Part shown: piece after piece, positions 8,395 to 16,879 of the stretch
How positions within the stretch are numbered: position 1 is the first letter of the stretch
How the letters are laid out: each line of letters starts with the position of its first letter
DNA from: Streptomyces sp. PR69
Lineage (GTDB): Bacteria; Actinomycetota; Actinomycetes; Streptomycetales; Streptomycetaceae
Direction of reading: 5' to 3'
DNA: 64,000 bases
NCBI RefSeq assembly: GCF_026420845.1
Contig: NZ_JAOWCB010000008.1
Coordinates: 1-64,000 of the forward strand
Translations under genes and position numbers: made by a program
The notes under the pieces: generated by a model
What the model was told of the DNA's origin: nothing
Seen by the model: the letters and a program-made list of their open reading frames with translations, nothing else
Databases searched by the model: none

Positions 8395-9303
8395 ATGACG
8401 CCAGACAATGCGCCTGAGCATGCCCCTGACCATGAGCCGGGCTCCGCATCCGGCAGCCGCTGGTCCGATCTCGACCGGCCCCCGCTGAACGTCACCGCGC
8501 TGCGCCGCGGCCTCCTGACCGAGGGCGGGCTGTGGACCTCGTTCGACGTCGTGTCCTCCACCGGCTCCACCAACAGCGACCTGGGCGCGCGCGCCGCCGC
8601 GCTCCCCGAAGGCGCGGTGCTCGTCGCGGAGGAGCAGACGGCCGGGCGCGGCCGGCTGGACCGCACCTGGACGGCGCCCGCGCGCTCGGGGCTGTTCTTC
8701 TCCGTGCTGCTGCGCCCCGGCGACGGAGTGCCCGTGCGCCACTGGGCCTGGCTGCCGCTCCTCGCCGGAGTCGCCACGGCCAGCGCCCTCGCCAAGGCGG
8801 CGGGCGTCGACATGTCCCTCAAATGGCCTAACGACCTGCTGGTCCTGGTGAAAGGGGCGAACGGCACGGAGGAGCGGAAGACCGGCGGCATCCTCGCGGA
8901 GCGGGTCACCGAGGACGCCGTCGTCGTCGGCATCGGCCTGAACGTCACGCTGCGCGCCGATGAGCTGCCTGTGCCCGAGGCGGGCTCCCTCGCCCTGGCG
9001 GACGCGGTCTCCACCGACCGCGACCCGCTGCTGCGCGCGATCCTGCGCTCCCTGGAGCAGTGGTACCGACGGTGGCGCTCGCTGGGCGGCGATCCGGCCG
9101 GTTCCGGCCTCCAGGAGGCGTACGCGGCGGGCTGCGCGACCCTCGGGCGCGCGGTGCGCGCGGAGCTGCCCGGCGGCCGCGCCCTGACCGGCGAGGCGGT
9201 GGCCGTGGACGGCGAGGGGCGTCTGGTGGTGGCCGAGGACGGCGGGGAGCGGCATGCCGTCGGGGCGGGCGACATCGTGCATCTGCGGTCGGCGGGGGCC
9301 TGA
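8395..9303 (+). CDS. birA: Biotin--[acetyl-CoA-carboxylase] ligase
   Basis: A 302-residue biotin protein ligase that activates biotin to biotinyl-5'-AMP and attaches it to the carrier lysine of AccA. Key motifs are STNSDLGARA, the adenylate loop GRGRLDRTW (about residue 85-93) and KWPNDLLV; the C-terminal small domain ends in a beta-barrel-like region. There is no N-terminal DNA-binding domain, so it is the monofunctional type. The ATG at 8395 gives an N-terminal extension of about 30 residues before the fold; a -10 element 7 nt upstream suggests a leaderless message. It is divergent from the carboxylase genes it serves. Confidence 0.92.
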   Translation: MTPDNAPEHAPDHEPGSASGSRWSDLDRPPLNVTALRRGLLTEGGLWTSFDVVSSTGSTNSDLGARAAALPEGAVLVAEEQTAGRGRLDRTWTAPARSGLFFSVLLRPGDGVPVRHWAWLPLLAGVATASALAKAAGVDMSLKWPNDLLVLVKGANGTEERKTGGILAERVTEDAVVVGIGLNVTLRADELPVPEAGSLALADAVSTDRDPLLRAILRSLEQWYRRWRSLGGDPAGSGLQEAYAAGCATLGRAVRAELPGGRALTGEAVAVDGEGRLVVAEDGGERHAVGAGDIVHLRSAGA

Positions 9304-9425
9304 CGGGCCAGCCCGCGCTCGGCTGCTCCGCCGGGACGTGAGCTACGGCACACCTGACGTATCGTTGAGGCGATCGAGCGACAGATCGGCAGGGCAGTGC
9401 GCAGGGAACGGGCAGGAGGCGGCTG

Positions 9426-10658
9426 GTGACCGTCGACGACACCACTTCCGGCGCGGGCGCGCAGCCGCCGTCGGGCTCCTCGTCGGGCTCCGCGGCTTCC
9501 GCGGGTTCCTCTTCCGGGGCCTCGTCCTCGGGGGCTTCGTCCTCCGGGGCCTCGTCCTCGGGGGCTTCTTCCTCGGCGGCGTCGTCGTCCGTGCATCCGA
9601 CGCCGCACCACGAGGTGGACCACACCGCGGAGCCGAGCGACGACCCGCTGGCCATCCGTCTCGAACAGCTCATCCTCGGGGCGGAGCGCCGTTACACCGC
9701 CTTCCAGGCGGCCCGTACGGCCGGGGTGTCGATGGACCTGGCGTCCCGCTTCTGGCGGGCCATGGGCTTCGCCGACATCGGCCAGGCCAAGGCGCTCACC
9801 GAGGCGGACGTGCTGGCGCTGCGGCGGCTCGCGGGCCTGGTCGAGGCGGGGCTGCTGAGCGAGCCGATGGCGGTGCAGGTGGCCCGTTCGACCGGGCAGA
9901 CCACCGCCCGGCTGGCCGAATGGCAGATCGACTCCTTCCTGGAGGGCCTCACCGAGCCGCCCGAGCCCGGAATGACCCGCACCGAGGTCACCTATCCGCT
10001 GGTCGAGCTGCTGCTGCCGGAGCTTGAGGAGTTCCTGGTGTACGTGTGGCGGCGGCAGCTCGCCGCGGCCACCGGGCGGGTCGTACAGGCCGCGGACGAC
10101 GAGGAGATGGTGGACCGCAGGCTGGCCGTCGGCTTCGCGGACCTCGTCGGCTTCACCCGGCTGACCCGGCGGATGGAGGAGGAGCAACTCGGCGAGCTGG
10201 TCGAGGCGTTCGAGACCACCGCCGCCGATCTGGTCGCCGCGCACGGCGGGCGGCTGATCAAGACCCTCGGCGACGAAGTGCTGTACGCCGCGGACGACGC
10301 CGGCACGGCCGGGGAGATCGCGCTGCGGCTGATCGAGACGATGGAGGACGACGAGGCGATGCCGGCGCTGCGGGTGGGCATCGCGTTCGGCACCGTGACC
10401 ACACGGATGGGCGATGTCTTCGGCACGACCGTCAATCTGGCCAGCCGCCTCACCTCGATAGCGCCCAAGGACGCGGTGCTGGTGGACGGGGCCTTCGCCG
10501 AGGAGATCGTACGGAACGGGGACGCGCCCAAGGCGGAGGCCGACGAGGACCCCGCCGCCCTGGCGAAGTACCGCTTCCAGCTTCAGCCGATGTGGCAGCG
10601 GCCGGTGCGCGGGCTGGGCGTGGTGGAGCCGTGGCTGCTGTCGCGGCGGGAGGTCTAG
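9426..10658 (+). CDS. cya: Class III adenylate/guanylate cyclase
   Basis: A 410-residue nucleotidyl cyclase. The C-terminal catalytic domain (about 220-370) shows the metal-binding FADLVGFTRL, GGRLIKTLGDEVLY and the RVGIAFGTV and FGTTVNLASRL segments. The middle (about 70-200) resembles the helical adenylate cyclase regulatory domain found in actinomycete Cya. In S. coelicolor the syntenic gene is the adenylate cyclase required for cAMP signals during germination and sporulation. The GTG at 9426 follows GGAGG. The first 55 residues are low-complexity Ser/Ala/Gly with a 15-bp DNA repeat (9516-9590) and then an acidic stretch. No membrane helix is seen, so it is probably cytoplasmic. Confidence 0.9.
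   Translation: MTVDDTTSGAGAQPPSGSSSGSAASAGSSSGASSSGASSSGASSSGASSSAASSSVHPTPHHEVDHTAEPSDDPLAIRLEQLILGAERRYTAFQAARTAGVSMDLASRFWRAMGFADIGQAKALTEADVLALRRLAGLVEAGLLSEPMAVQVARSTGQTTARLAEWQIDSFLEGLTEPPEPGMTRTEVTYPLVELLLPELEEFLVYVWRRQLAAATGRVVQAADDEEMVDRRLAVGFADLVGFTRLTRRMEEEQLGELVEAFETTAADLVAAHGGRLIKTLGDEVLYAADDAGTAGEIALRLIETMEDDEAMPALRVGIAFGTVTTRMGDVFGTTVNLASRLTSIAPKDAVLVDGAFAEEIVRNGDAPKAEADEDPAALAKYRFQLQPMWQRPVRGLGVVEPWLLSRREV
9516..9590 (+). repeat. 15-bp tandem repeat coding for GASSS units in Cya
   Basis: Five in-frame 15-bp units encode Gly-Ala-Ser-Ser-Ser four times and then Ala-Ala-Ser-Ser-Ser. Codons vary between units, mainly at third positions. Confidence 0.85.
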
Positions 10659-10680
10659 GATCACCACCGTGCCGCAGTGG

Positions 10681-10692
10681 TAACGATCGTTA
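10681..10692. promoter_or_regulatory. Palindromic operator-like site upstream of the enoyl-CoA hydratase gene
   Basis: TAACGATCGTTA is a perfect 12-bp palindrome 35 bp before the ATG of the hydratase gene. AT-containing palindromes are rare in this DNA. TetR-family fatty-acid regulators use sites of this kind, but no regulator is adjacent, so the ligand protein is unknown. Confidence 0.45.
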
Positions 10693-10726
10693 ACCGGCGA
10701 TCGGTCTCTGGAGGGTGGGTCCGTCC

Positions 10727-11521
10727 ATGTCCGAAGTGCGTTTCGGTGAGTTCGTCATGGTCCGCAAGGCTGAGCAGGGTCATGTCGCGGAGCTGGCGCT
10801 CGACCGTCCGAAGGCGATGAACGCGGTCTCCACGGAGATGGCGCGGTCGATCGCGGCGGCGTGCGAGGCGCTGGGCGCGGACCGGGAGGTACGGGTGACG
10901 GTGCTGACCTCCACGCATGAGCGCGCGTTCTGCGTGGGGGCGGATCTGAAGGAGCGGAACTCCTTCACCGACGCGGAGCTGGTGCGGCAGCGGCCGACCG
11001 CGCGGGCCGCGTACACCGGTGTGCTGGAACTGCCGATGCCCGCGGTGGCCGCGGTGCACGGCTTCGCCCTCGGCGGCGGCTTCGAGCTGGCCCTGGCCTG
11101 CGACGTGATCGTCGCGGACGCCACCGCCGTCGTGGGGCTGCCGGAGGTGTCGGTCGGGGTGATCCCCGGCGGCGGCGGCACCCAGCTGCTGCCGCGGCGC
11201 GTGGGGGCGGCGCGGGCGGCGGAACTCGTCTTCACAGCCCGGCGCGTGGAGGCCGCGGAGGCGCGGGAACTGGGCCTCGTGGACGTCCTCGCGGAGGACG
11301 CGCGCACCGAGGCGCTGGCCCTCGCCGCCCGGATCGCGGCGAACTCCCCCGTGGGGCTGCGCGCGGCCAAGCGGGCCATGCGGCTGGGCCACGGCCTGGA
11401 CCTGCGGGCCGGCCTGGACGTCGAGGACGCGGCGTGGCGCGCGACGGCGTTTTCGGGGGACAGGGCGGAGGGGGTCGCGGCGTTCAACGAGAAGCGGGCG
11501 CCCACGTGGCCGGGCGAGTGA
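10727..11521 (+). CDS. Enoyl-CoA hydratase/isomerase (crotonase) family protein
   Basis: A 264-residue crotonase-fold enzyme that should hydrate 2-enoyl-CoA in beta-oxidation or branched-chain amino acid catabolism. The oxyanion-hole pattern is in AFCVGADLKER (about 65-75) and ALGGGFELALACD (about 114-126). The catalytic glutamates lie near FELALACD and GLPEVSVGVIPGGGGTQ. The ATG at 10727 is preceded by GGAGGG at 10710-10715; a GTG at 10715 overlaps that site and is not used. The exact acyl chain cannot be told. The gene follows cya and a palindromic operator-like site. Confidence 0.88.
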   Translation: MSEVRFGEFVMVRKAEQGHVAELALDRPKAMNAVSTEMARSIAAACEALGADREVRVTVLTSTHERAFCVGADLKERNSFTDAELVRQRPTARAAYTGVLELPMPAVAAVHGFALGGGFELALACDVIVADATAVVGLPEVSVGVIPGGGGTQLLPRRVGAARAAELVFTARRVEAAEARELGLVDVLAEDARTEALALAARIAANSPVGLRAAKRAMRLGHGLDLRAGLDVEDAAWRATAFSGDRAEGVAAFNEKRAPTWPGE

Positions 11522-11702
11522 CGGCCTGGTGCAAGGGCTTGGTCCCCGCAACTCTGAGCGGCGCTGCGTGCCGTGAGGCGTCTCGGGCGACCCGCACGCT
11601 CGGGGAGCCGTGCCCCGGAGCCCCGCCCCAGGGGCACCCCGCAGGGCCCGGGGGCGTCACGCCCGGTGATCGAAGGTGGGCAATCCGGCATAGGCTGGGG
11701 TG

Positions 11703-12863
11703 ATGGCTGAGGATCGGCGGTTGCGGACCGTGGTCGCCCTCGCGCAGAGCATGGCCGCCGCCCACACCCCCCGCGCCTCCTGGCGCGCCGCCGCCCACGG
11801 CGCCCGAGAGGCGCTCGGCGGGTCCTTCGCCGCGCTCTCGGTGTGGGAGCGCGACCTGGGGCGGCTCAGGGTGCTCGTCAATGTGGGCGCGCGGGCCGGC
11901 GGCGAGGAGGAGTTCCCGGAGTCGGAGACGTACCCCGTCCATAACTTCCCGGAGATCACCGAGTTCCTGCACGAGCGATGGGCGGGCGGCGGTGAGCCCA
12001 ACGCCTGGGTGGAGACCGTCGACGGCCCGGCCGAGGACGGTCACGGCTACTGCCACCAGCGGGTGGCGGCCCTGCGCCGCCGTGGCCGCGGCTGCTGCGT
12101 CGTCGCGCCGATCGTGCTGCACGGCCGGGCCTGGGGCGAGCTGTATGTGGCCCGCCCCCTCCACGCCCCCGTGTTCGACCGTGAGGACGCTGACTTCGCC
12201 ACCGTCCTCGCCTCGGTCGTCGCCGCGGGCATCGCGCAGACCGAGCGTCTGGAGGAGGTCCGCAGGCTCGCCTTCACCGACCCCCTCACGGGTCTGGCCA
12301 ATCGCCGCGCCGTCGACAGCCGCCTCGACGAGGCGCTGGAGCGGCACCGCGCTGACGGCAGCGTCGTCAGCCTCGTGGTCTGCGACCTCAACGGCCTCAA
12401 GCAGGTGAACGACACCCTCGGCCACGCCGTCGGCGACCGGCTGCTGGAACGGTTCGGCTCGGTGCTGTCGCTCTGCGGCGCGATGCTTCCCGGAGCGCTG
12501 GCCGCCCGCCTGGGCGGGGACGAGTTCTGTCTGGTGGCCGTCGGCCCGTCCGCCGACGACGTGGTCCGGGTGGCCGACGAGCTGTGCAGAAGGGCGGCGG
12601 AGCTGGAGCTGGGCGAGGGCGTCGCCTGCGGGGTCGCCTCGACCGGGGACCCGATCGGCGAGGTCCGCTCGGCCCGCCGCCTGTTCCGGCTTGCCGACGC
12701 CGCCCAGTACCGGGCGAAGGCCGCGCACTCCCCGAAGCCGGTGGTGGCCGGCCGCGACAGCGCGGTCCTCCGGCTTGCCGACGCCCCGCCGCGCCCGGCC
12801 CGCGAGCGCCGCAGCTTCCGCGCCGTACGCCCCGAGGACGGGCCGCCCGCGCCACCCCGGTGA
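11703..12863 (+). CDS. cdgE: GAF-GGDEF protein, probable diguanylate cyclase
   Basis: About 386 residues. The N-terminal half (about 10-180) is a GAF-like sensor. The C-terminal half has the GGDEF domain with DPLTGLANRRA near its start, DLNGLKQVNDTLGHAVGD and an intact RLGGDEF, so cyclase activity (two GTP to c-di-GMP) is expected. The segment just before GGDEF lacks an RxxD inhibitory site, so classical product inhibition may be absent. An ATG at 11703 lies 6 nt after a TAGGCT -10-like element (leaderless?); a GTG at 11700 is the alternative. The name follows synteny with the gene called cdgE in Streptomyces, from memory. Confidence 0.85.
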   Translation: MAEDRRLRTVVALAQSMAAAHTPRASWRAAAHGAREALGGSFAALSVWERDLGRLRVLVNVGARAGGEEEFPESETYPVHNFPEITEFLHERWAGGGEPNAWVETVDGPAEDGHGYCHQRVAALRRRGRGCCVVAPIVLHGRAWGELYVARPLHAPVFDREDADFATVLASVVAAGIAQTERLEEVRRLAFTDPLTGLANRRAVDSRLDEALERHRADGSVVSLVVCDLNGLKQVNDTLGHAVGDRLLERFGSVLSLCGAMLPGALAARLGGDEFCLVAVGPSADDVVRVADELCRRAAELELGEGVACGVASTGDPIGEVRSARRLFRLADAAQYRAKAAHSPKPVVAGRDSAVLRLADAPPRPARERRSFRAVRPEDGPPAPPR

Positions 12864-12888
12864 CAGGTTGCGATTCAATCCGTACGCT
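12860..12888 (+). promoter_or_regulatory. Leaderless promoter of hutH
   Basis: GTGACA (12860-12865), a 17-bp spacer and TACGCT (12883-12888) match a primary-sigma promoter. The hutH ATG begins 7 nt after the -10, with no ribosome site. The -35 overlaps the GGDEF gene stop codon. Confidence 0.6.
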
Positions 12889-12895
12889 GCTGAAT

Positions 12896-14443
12896 ATGGA
12901 TATGCACACTGTGGTGGTGGGGACGTCCGGGACCACTGCCGAGGACGTCATCGCCGTGGCCCGCGGCAACGCCAGGATCGAGCTGTCCGAGCAGGCGCTG
13001 GCCGCGCTCGCCGCCGCGCGGGAGATCGTGGACGCGCTGGCCGCCAAGCCCGAGCCCGTCTACGGCGTGTCGACCGGCTTCGGCGCGCTCGCCACCCGCC
13101 ATATCAGCCACGATCTGCGCACCCAGCTCCAGCGCAACATCGTCCGTTCGCACGCCGCCGGCATGGGCCCGCGCGTGGAGCGCGAGGTGGTCCGTGCGCT
13201 GATGTTCCTGCGGCTGAAGACCGTGGCCTCCGGGCACACCGGCGTACGCCCCCAGGTCGCGCAGACCATGGCGGACGTCCTGAACGCCGGCATCACCCCC
13301 GTCGTCCACGAATACGGCTCGCTGGGCTGCTCCGGCGACCTCGCCCCGCTGTCCCACTGCGCCCTGGCCCTGATGGGGGAGGGGGACGCCGAGGGCCCGG
13401 ACGGAGTGGTGCGCCCGGCGGGCGAGCTGCTCGCCGAGCACGGCATCGAGCCCGTCGTGCTGCGCGAGAAGGAGGGCCTCGCCCTCCTGAACGGCACCGA
13501 CGGCATGCTCGGCATGCTGATCATGGCCCTCGCCGACCTCCAGCGCCTCTACACCTCCGCCGACATCACCGCGGCCCTCACCCTTGAGGCGCTGCTCGGC
13601 ACGGACAAGGTGCTCGCCCCCGAGCTGCACGCCATCCGCCCCCACCCCGGCCAGGCCGTCGCCGCCGCCAATATGAGCGCGGTGCTCAAGGGGTCCGGGC
13701 TCGTCGGCCACTTCCAGCAGGACGAGGCCCCCCGCGTCCAGGACGCGTACTCGGTGCGCTGCGCCCCCCAGGTGGCCGGCGCGGGCCGCGACACGCTCGC
13801 CCACGCCCGTCTGGTCGCCGAGCGGGAGCTGGCCGCCGCCGTCGACAACCCGGTCGTCCTCCCGGAAGGGATGGTGGAGTCCAACGGCAACTTCCACGGC
13901 GCGCCCGTCGCGTATGTCCTCGACTTCCTCGCCGTCGCCGTCGCCGACCTCGGCTCCATCGCGGAGCGCCGCACCGACCGGCTCCTCGACAAGAATCGCT
14001 CCCACGGACTGCCGCCCTTCCTCGCCGACGACGCGGGTGTGGACTCCGGGCTGATGATCGCCCAGTACACGCAGGCCGCCCTGGTCAGCGAGCTCAAGCG
14101 GCTCGCCGTACCGGCCTCGGCCGACTCGATCCCGTCCTCCGCGATGCAGGAGGACCATGTCTCCATGGGCTGGTCCGCGGCCCGGAAGCTGCGCACCGCC
14201 ATCGCCGGGCTGAGCCGCATCCTCGCGGTCGAGCTGTACGCCGCGGCCCGCGCCGTCGAACTGCGAAAGGGGCTGACCCCCGCCCCCGCCTCCCGCGCCG
14301 CGATCGCCGCCCTGCGCGCGGCGGGCGTGGCGGGCCCCGGCCCCGACCGGTTCCTCGCGCCGGATCTTCAGGCCGCGGAGGCGTTCGTACGAGAGGGCAG
14401 GCTCATCGAGGCCGTGGAGCCGGTGACGGGCCCGCTGGGCTGA
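12896..14443 (+). CDS. hutH: Histidine ammonia-lyase
   Basis: A 515-residue lyase that deaminates L-histidine to urocanate, the first step of histidine use. YGVSTGFGALA and the MIO-forming segment GSLGCSGDLAPLSH (about residues 141-154) are present. The tripeptide is Cys-Ser-Gly rather than the usual Ala-Ser-Gly, as I recall for other Streptomyces HutH. Later motifs include QDEAPRVQDAYSVRCAPQ and VESNGNFHGAPVA. ATG at 12896; a second in-frame ATG is two codons on. No other hut gene is adjacent, also usual in Streptomyces. A promoter-like pair ending 7 nt before the ATG suggests a leaderless mRNA. Confidence 0.95.
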   Translation: MDMHTVVVGTSGTTAEDVIAVARGNARIELSEQALAALAAAREIVDALAAKPEPVYGVSTGFGALATRHISHDLRTQLQRNIVRSHAAGMGPRVEREVVRALMFLRLKTVASGHTGVRPQVAQTMADVLNAGITPVVHEYGSLGCSGDLAPLSHCALALMGEGDAEGPDGVVRPAGELLAEHGIEPVVLREKEGLALLNGTDGMLGMLIMALADLQRLYTSADITAALTLEALLGTDKVLAPELHAIRPHPGQAVAAANMSAVLKGSGLVGHFQQDEAPRVQDAYSVRCAPQVAGAGRDTLAHARLVAERELAAAVDNPVVLPEGMVESNGNFHGAPVAYVLDFLAVAVADLGSIAERRTDRLLDKNRSHGLPPFLADDAGVDSGLMIAQYTQAALVSELKRLAVPASADSIPSSAMQEDHVSMGWSAARKLRTAIAGLSRILAVELYAAARAVELRKGLTPAPASRAAIAALRAAGVAGPGPDRFLAPDLQAAEAFVREGRLIEAVEPVTGPLG

Positions 14444-14488
14444 GCCGCCTCGGACGTACGGGGGGCTCGTCAGGCGTACGGGGGGCCG

Positions 14489-14791
14489 TCAGGCGTACGG
14501 GGGCGCCGGGCGGCGGCGCACCGAGTACGTCACCAGCCCCACGCCGGCGGCCAGCAGCGCGGTGCCACCGAGGAGATACGGGGTGGTGTCAAAGCTCCCC
14601 GTGTCCGCCAGCCGCAAATCCTGCTCCTGGGCCTGGGGGGAGGCGGCGGCGCTCTGCCGCTGTGCGGCCGTGTGCGCCGCCTCCCGCGTCTCTTGCTCGG
14701 CGGTGGCGTTGGCCGAGGGGACGAAGCACAGCGCACACAGCAGCGTCCCTGCGGCGGTGGCGGTGAGCAGCGGTCGACGTGCGGCGGACAC
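14489..14791 (-). CDS. Small sortase-anchored cell-wall protein (LADTG motif)
   Basis: A 100-residue exported protein. Residues 1-29 are a signal peptide ending near ANA. A hydrophilic Gln/Ala/Glu-rich mature part follows (30-60). The C-terminus has LADTG at 61-65, a hydrophobic helix (72-90) and a VRRR tail. This is a complete cell-wall sorting signal of the LAxTG type used by class E sortases (SrtE) of Streptomyces, which also anchor long chaplins. The mature part is only about 35 residues, so it may be a surface peptide or stalk. The GTG at 14791 is chosen because the signal peptide starts there and GGGGG lies upstream. No sortase gene is in the window. It is divergent from an acidic protein gene. 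Confidence 0.8.
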   Translation of the reverse strand: MSAARRPLLTATAAGTLLCALCFVPSANATAEQETREAAHTAAQRQSAAASPQAQEQDLRLADTGSFDTTPYLLGGTALLAAGVGLVTYSVRRRPAPPYA

Positions 14792-14906
14792 GAGCTCGAT
14801 CCCCCTTGAGGCATCCTCGACTTGGGTGGGTGCGCCGATGCTAGTGAACGCGCCCCGCCGCGGGAAAGTCGAGGGTCGCGGGGTGCGGCGCTCTACCCTC
14901 CCTCGT

Positions 14907-15305
14907 ATGAGTGTTTCTGAAACATCTAGATATGTACGGCTCCGGGTGGATTTGGTGCTGGAGGTCCAGGACGCGGAACAGCTGACCGGCGGCGCCCTCG
15001 ACCGGATCGCGGCGGACGAGTTCATGCCGGACGAGGAGCGGGCGCACGCCGAGTCCGCGGTCGGCGAGGACGAGGCGGAGGCCCTCGCATATCTCGTGGA
15101 CCCGTTCGATCTCGTCGCGGAGGTGCCGGGGGTGGAGCTGGCGCAGGCGTCCTGGAGCAGTGAGCAGATCGCCTACGACCCGGACGCCGACGACTGGGAG
15201 CTGGCCGACGACGAGGACGACGAGGACGACGAGGACGACGACGAGGAGGGCGCGGGCGCGGGCGAGGCGTCCGGGGAGCAGGAGGAGGACTTCGCGCGGC
15301 GCTAG
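14907..15305 (+). CDS. Acidic protein of unknown function
   Basis: A 132-residue cytoplasmic-looking protein. The first 90 residues look globular (MSVSETSRYVRLRVDLVL start), and the tail is a run of Asp/Glu coded by GAC-GAG repeats (about 15206-15250). I know no function. ATG at 14907 lies 7 nt after TACCCT, a -10-like element, without a ribosome site, so a leaderless message is likely. It is divergent from the sortase substrate and precedes the L,D-transpeptidase, as in S. coelicolor. Confidence 0.7.
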   Translation: MSVSETSRYVRLRVDLVLEVQDAEQLTGGALDRIAADEFMPDEERAHAESAVGEDEAEALAYLVDPFDLVAEVPGVELAQASWSSEQIAYDPDADDWELADDEDDEDDEDDDEEGAGAGEASGEQEEDFARR

Positions 15306-15497
15306 TCGCGGGCCCCGTCACGGGCCCTGGTCACGGGAAGGTCGCGTTATGGGGCCCGGTGCAACCGGCCGGGCCCTGATCACGTCTGTCAGTGACCGGG
15401 ACCGGTGAGTGTTGTTTCCCACATCCCGCGGGGTGTGGAACCGGATGGCCCGGAATGCGTGTTGTCCTAGCAGTTGGTTGTCAGGGGATCGGCGACG

Positions 15498-16772
15498 ATG
15501 GAGAAGCGTGTGATGACGGACGGCAAGCGGCGCAGAGGCCTGATGGTCGCGTCCGCGATGCTCGGCGGTGTGCTGGTGCTGTCGGCCTGCAACGGCGGCG
15601 GCGACAGCGCCAAGAGCGGCAGCGGCGCCGACGGCTCCAAGAAGTCGCAGGCCCAGGTCGACGAGGCGGCCGCCAAGGAGACGTCGAAGGCCCGAATAAC
15701 GATCTCGCCCGAGAACGGCGCGACGAACGTGGGCATCAACGACGACGCCAAGGTCACCGTCACCGACGGCACCCTGACCGAGGTGGTCCTGACGACCGCC
15801 GCGGGTGCGGCCGTCAAGGGCACGCTCGCCGCCGACGGCAAGAGCTGGGAGCCGGACGGGCAGCTGGAGCGCTCCACCACGTACAAGATCGTGGCCACCG
15901 CCAAGGACGCCGACGGCCTGGAGGCCCACGAGAACGCCTCCTTCACCACGGTCTCGCCCGAGAACAGCTTCATCGGCTACTTCACGCCGGAGGACGGCTC
16001 CACGGTCGGCGTCGGCATGCCGGTGTCGATCAACTTCAACAAGGAGATCTCCGACCGCAAGGCCGTGCAGTCAGCGATCACGGTGAGCTCCAGCAGCGGC
16101 CAGGAGGTCGTCGGCCACTGGTTCAACTCCAAGCGCCTGGACTTCCGCCCTGAGCAGTACTGGCAGGAAGGCTCCACCGTCACGCTCAAGCTGGCGCTGG
16201 ACGGGGTCGAGGGCGCGGACGGCGTCTACGGCGTGCAGCAGAAGACGGTCACGTTCAAGATCGGCCGCAACCAGGTCTCCACCGTCGACGCCTCGACCAA
16301 GACCATGACGGTCACCCAGGACGGCAAGACGATCAAGACGATCCCGATCTCCGCGGGCTCGCCGGAGACCCCGACGTACAACGGCCAGATGGTGATCTCC
16401 GAGAAGTTCAAGGAGACCCGGATGAACGGCGCGACCGTCGGCTTCACCGACGACGACGGCAAGGGCGAGTACGACATCAAGGACGTGCCGCACGCCATGC
16501 GGCTGTCCACGTCCGGCACCTTCATCCATGGCAACTACTGGGGCGCCGACTCGATCTTCGGCAACGCCAACACCAGCCATGGCTGCATCGGCCTGAACGA
16601 CGCCAAGGGCGCGAACGACCCCAACCAGCCCGGCGCCTGGTTCTTCGACAACTCGATCGTCGGCGATGTGGTGATCGTGGTGAACTCCAAGGACACCACC
16701 ATCAAGCCGGACAACGGCCTCAACGGCTGGAACATGAACTGGGCCGACTGGAAGGCCGGCTCCGCGGTCTGA
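15498..16772 (+). CDS. Lipoprotein L,D-transpeptidase with Ig-like domains
   Basis: About 424 residues. A charged start and hydrophobic segment end in the lipobox LSAC (lipidated Cys about 31), so it is membrane-anchored outside the cell. A Ser/Gly linker leads to two Ig-like beta domains (about 55-265), as in actinobacterial LdtMt2-type enzymes. The YkuD catalytic domain follows, with HGNYWGADSIFGNANTSHGCIGL; the His and the Cys of SHGC are catalytic. It should form 3-3 peptidoglycan cross-links and is the carbapenem-sensitive type. Start is ATG 15498, or ATG 15513 which keeps the lipobox. A strong terminator follows. Confidence 0.9.
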   Translation: MEKRVMTDGKRRRGLMVASAMLGGVLVLSACNGGGDSAKSGSGADGSKKSQAQVDEAAAKETSKARITISPENGATNVGINDDAKVTVTDGTLTEVVLTTAAGAAVKGTLAADGKSWEPDGQLERSTTYKIVATAKDADGLEAHENASFTTVSPENSFIGYFTPEDGSTVGVGMPVSINFNKEISDRKAVQSAITVSSSSGQEVVGHWFNSKRLDFRPEQYWQEGSTVTLKLALDGVEGADGVYGVQQKTVTFKIGRNQVSTVDASTKTMTVTQDGKTIKTIPISAGSPETPTYNGQMVISEKFKETRMNGATVGFTDDDGKGEYDIKDVPHAMRLSTSGTFIHGNYWGADSIFGNANTSHGCIGLNDAKGANDPNQPGAWFFDNSIVGDVVIVVNSKDTTIKPDNGLNGWNMNWADWKAGSAV

Positions 16773-16793
16773 CGGCCGCCCGCACGGTGTGAA

Positions 16794-16829
16794 GGCGGCG
16801 TCCCCCGGGTTCGGGGGACGCCGCCTTTT
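16794..16829 (+). terminator. Rho-independent terminator after the L,D-transpeptidase gene
   Basis: GGCGGCGTCCCCC (16794-16806) pairs with GGGGGACGCCGCC (16813-16825), followed by TTTT. It also faces the converging regulator gene. Confidence 0.8.
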
Positions 16830-16879
16830 CGGTTCTGCCGCCTGCCGCCTGCCGTGCGCGCCGTCTGACGGGTGCGCGC

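Noticed and set aside
9516..9590. Possible CRISPR-like array in cya
   Set aside because: Units are 15 bp, contiguous without spacers, in frame and coding for GASSS.
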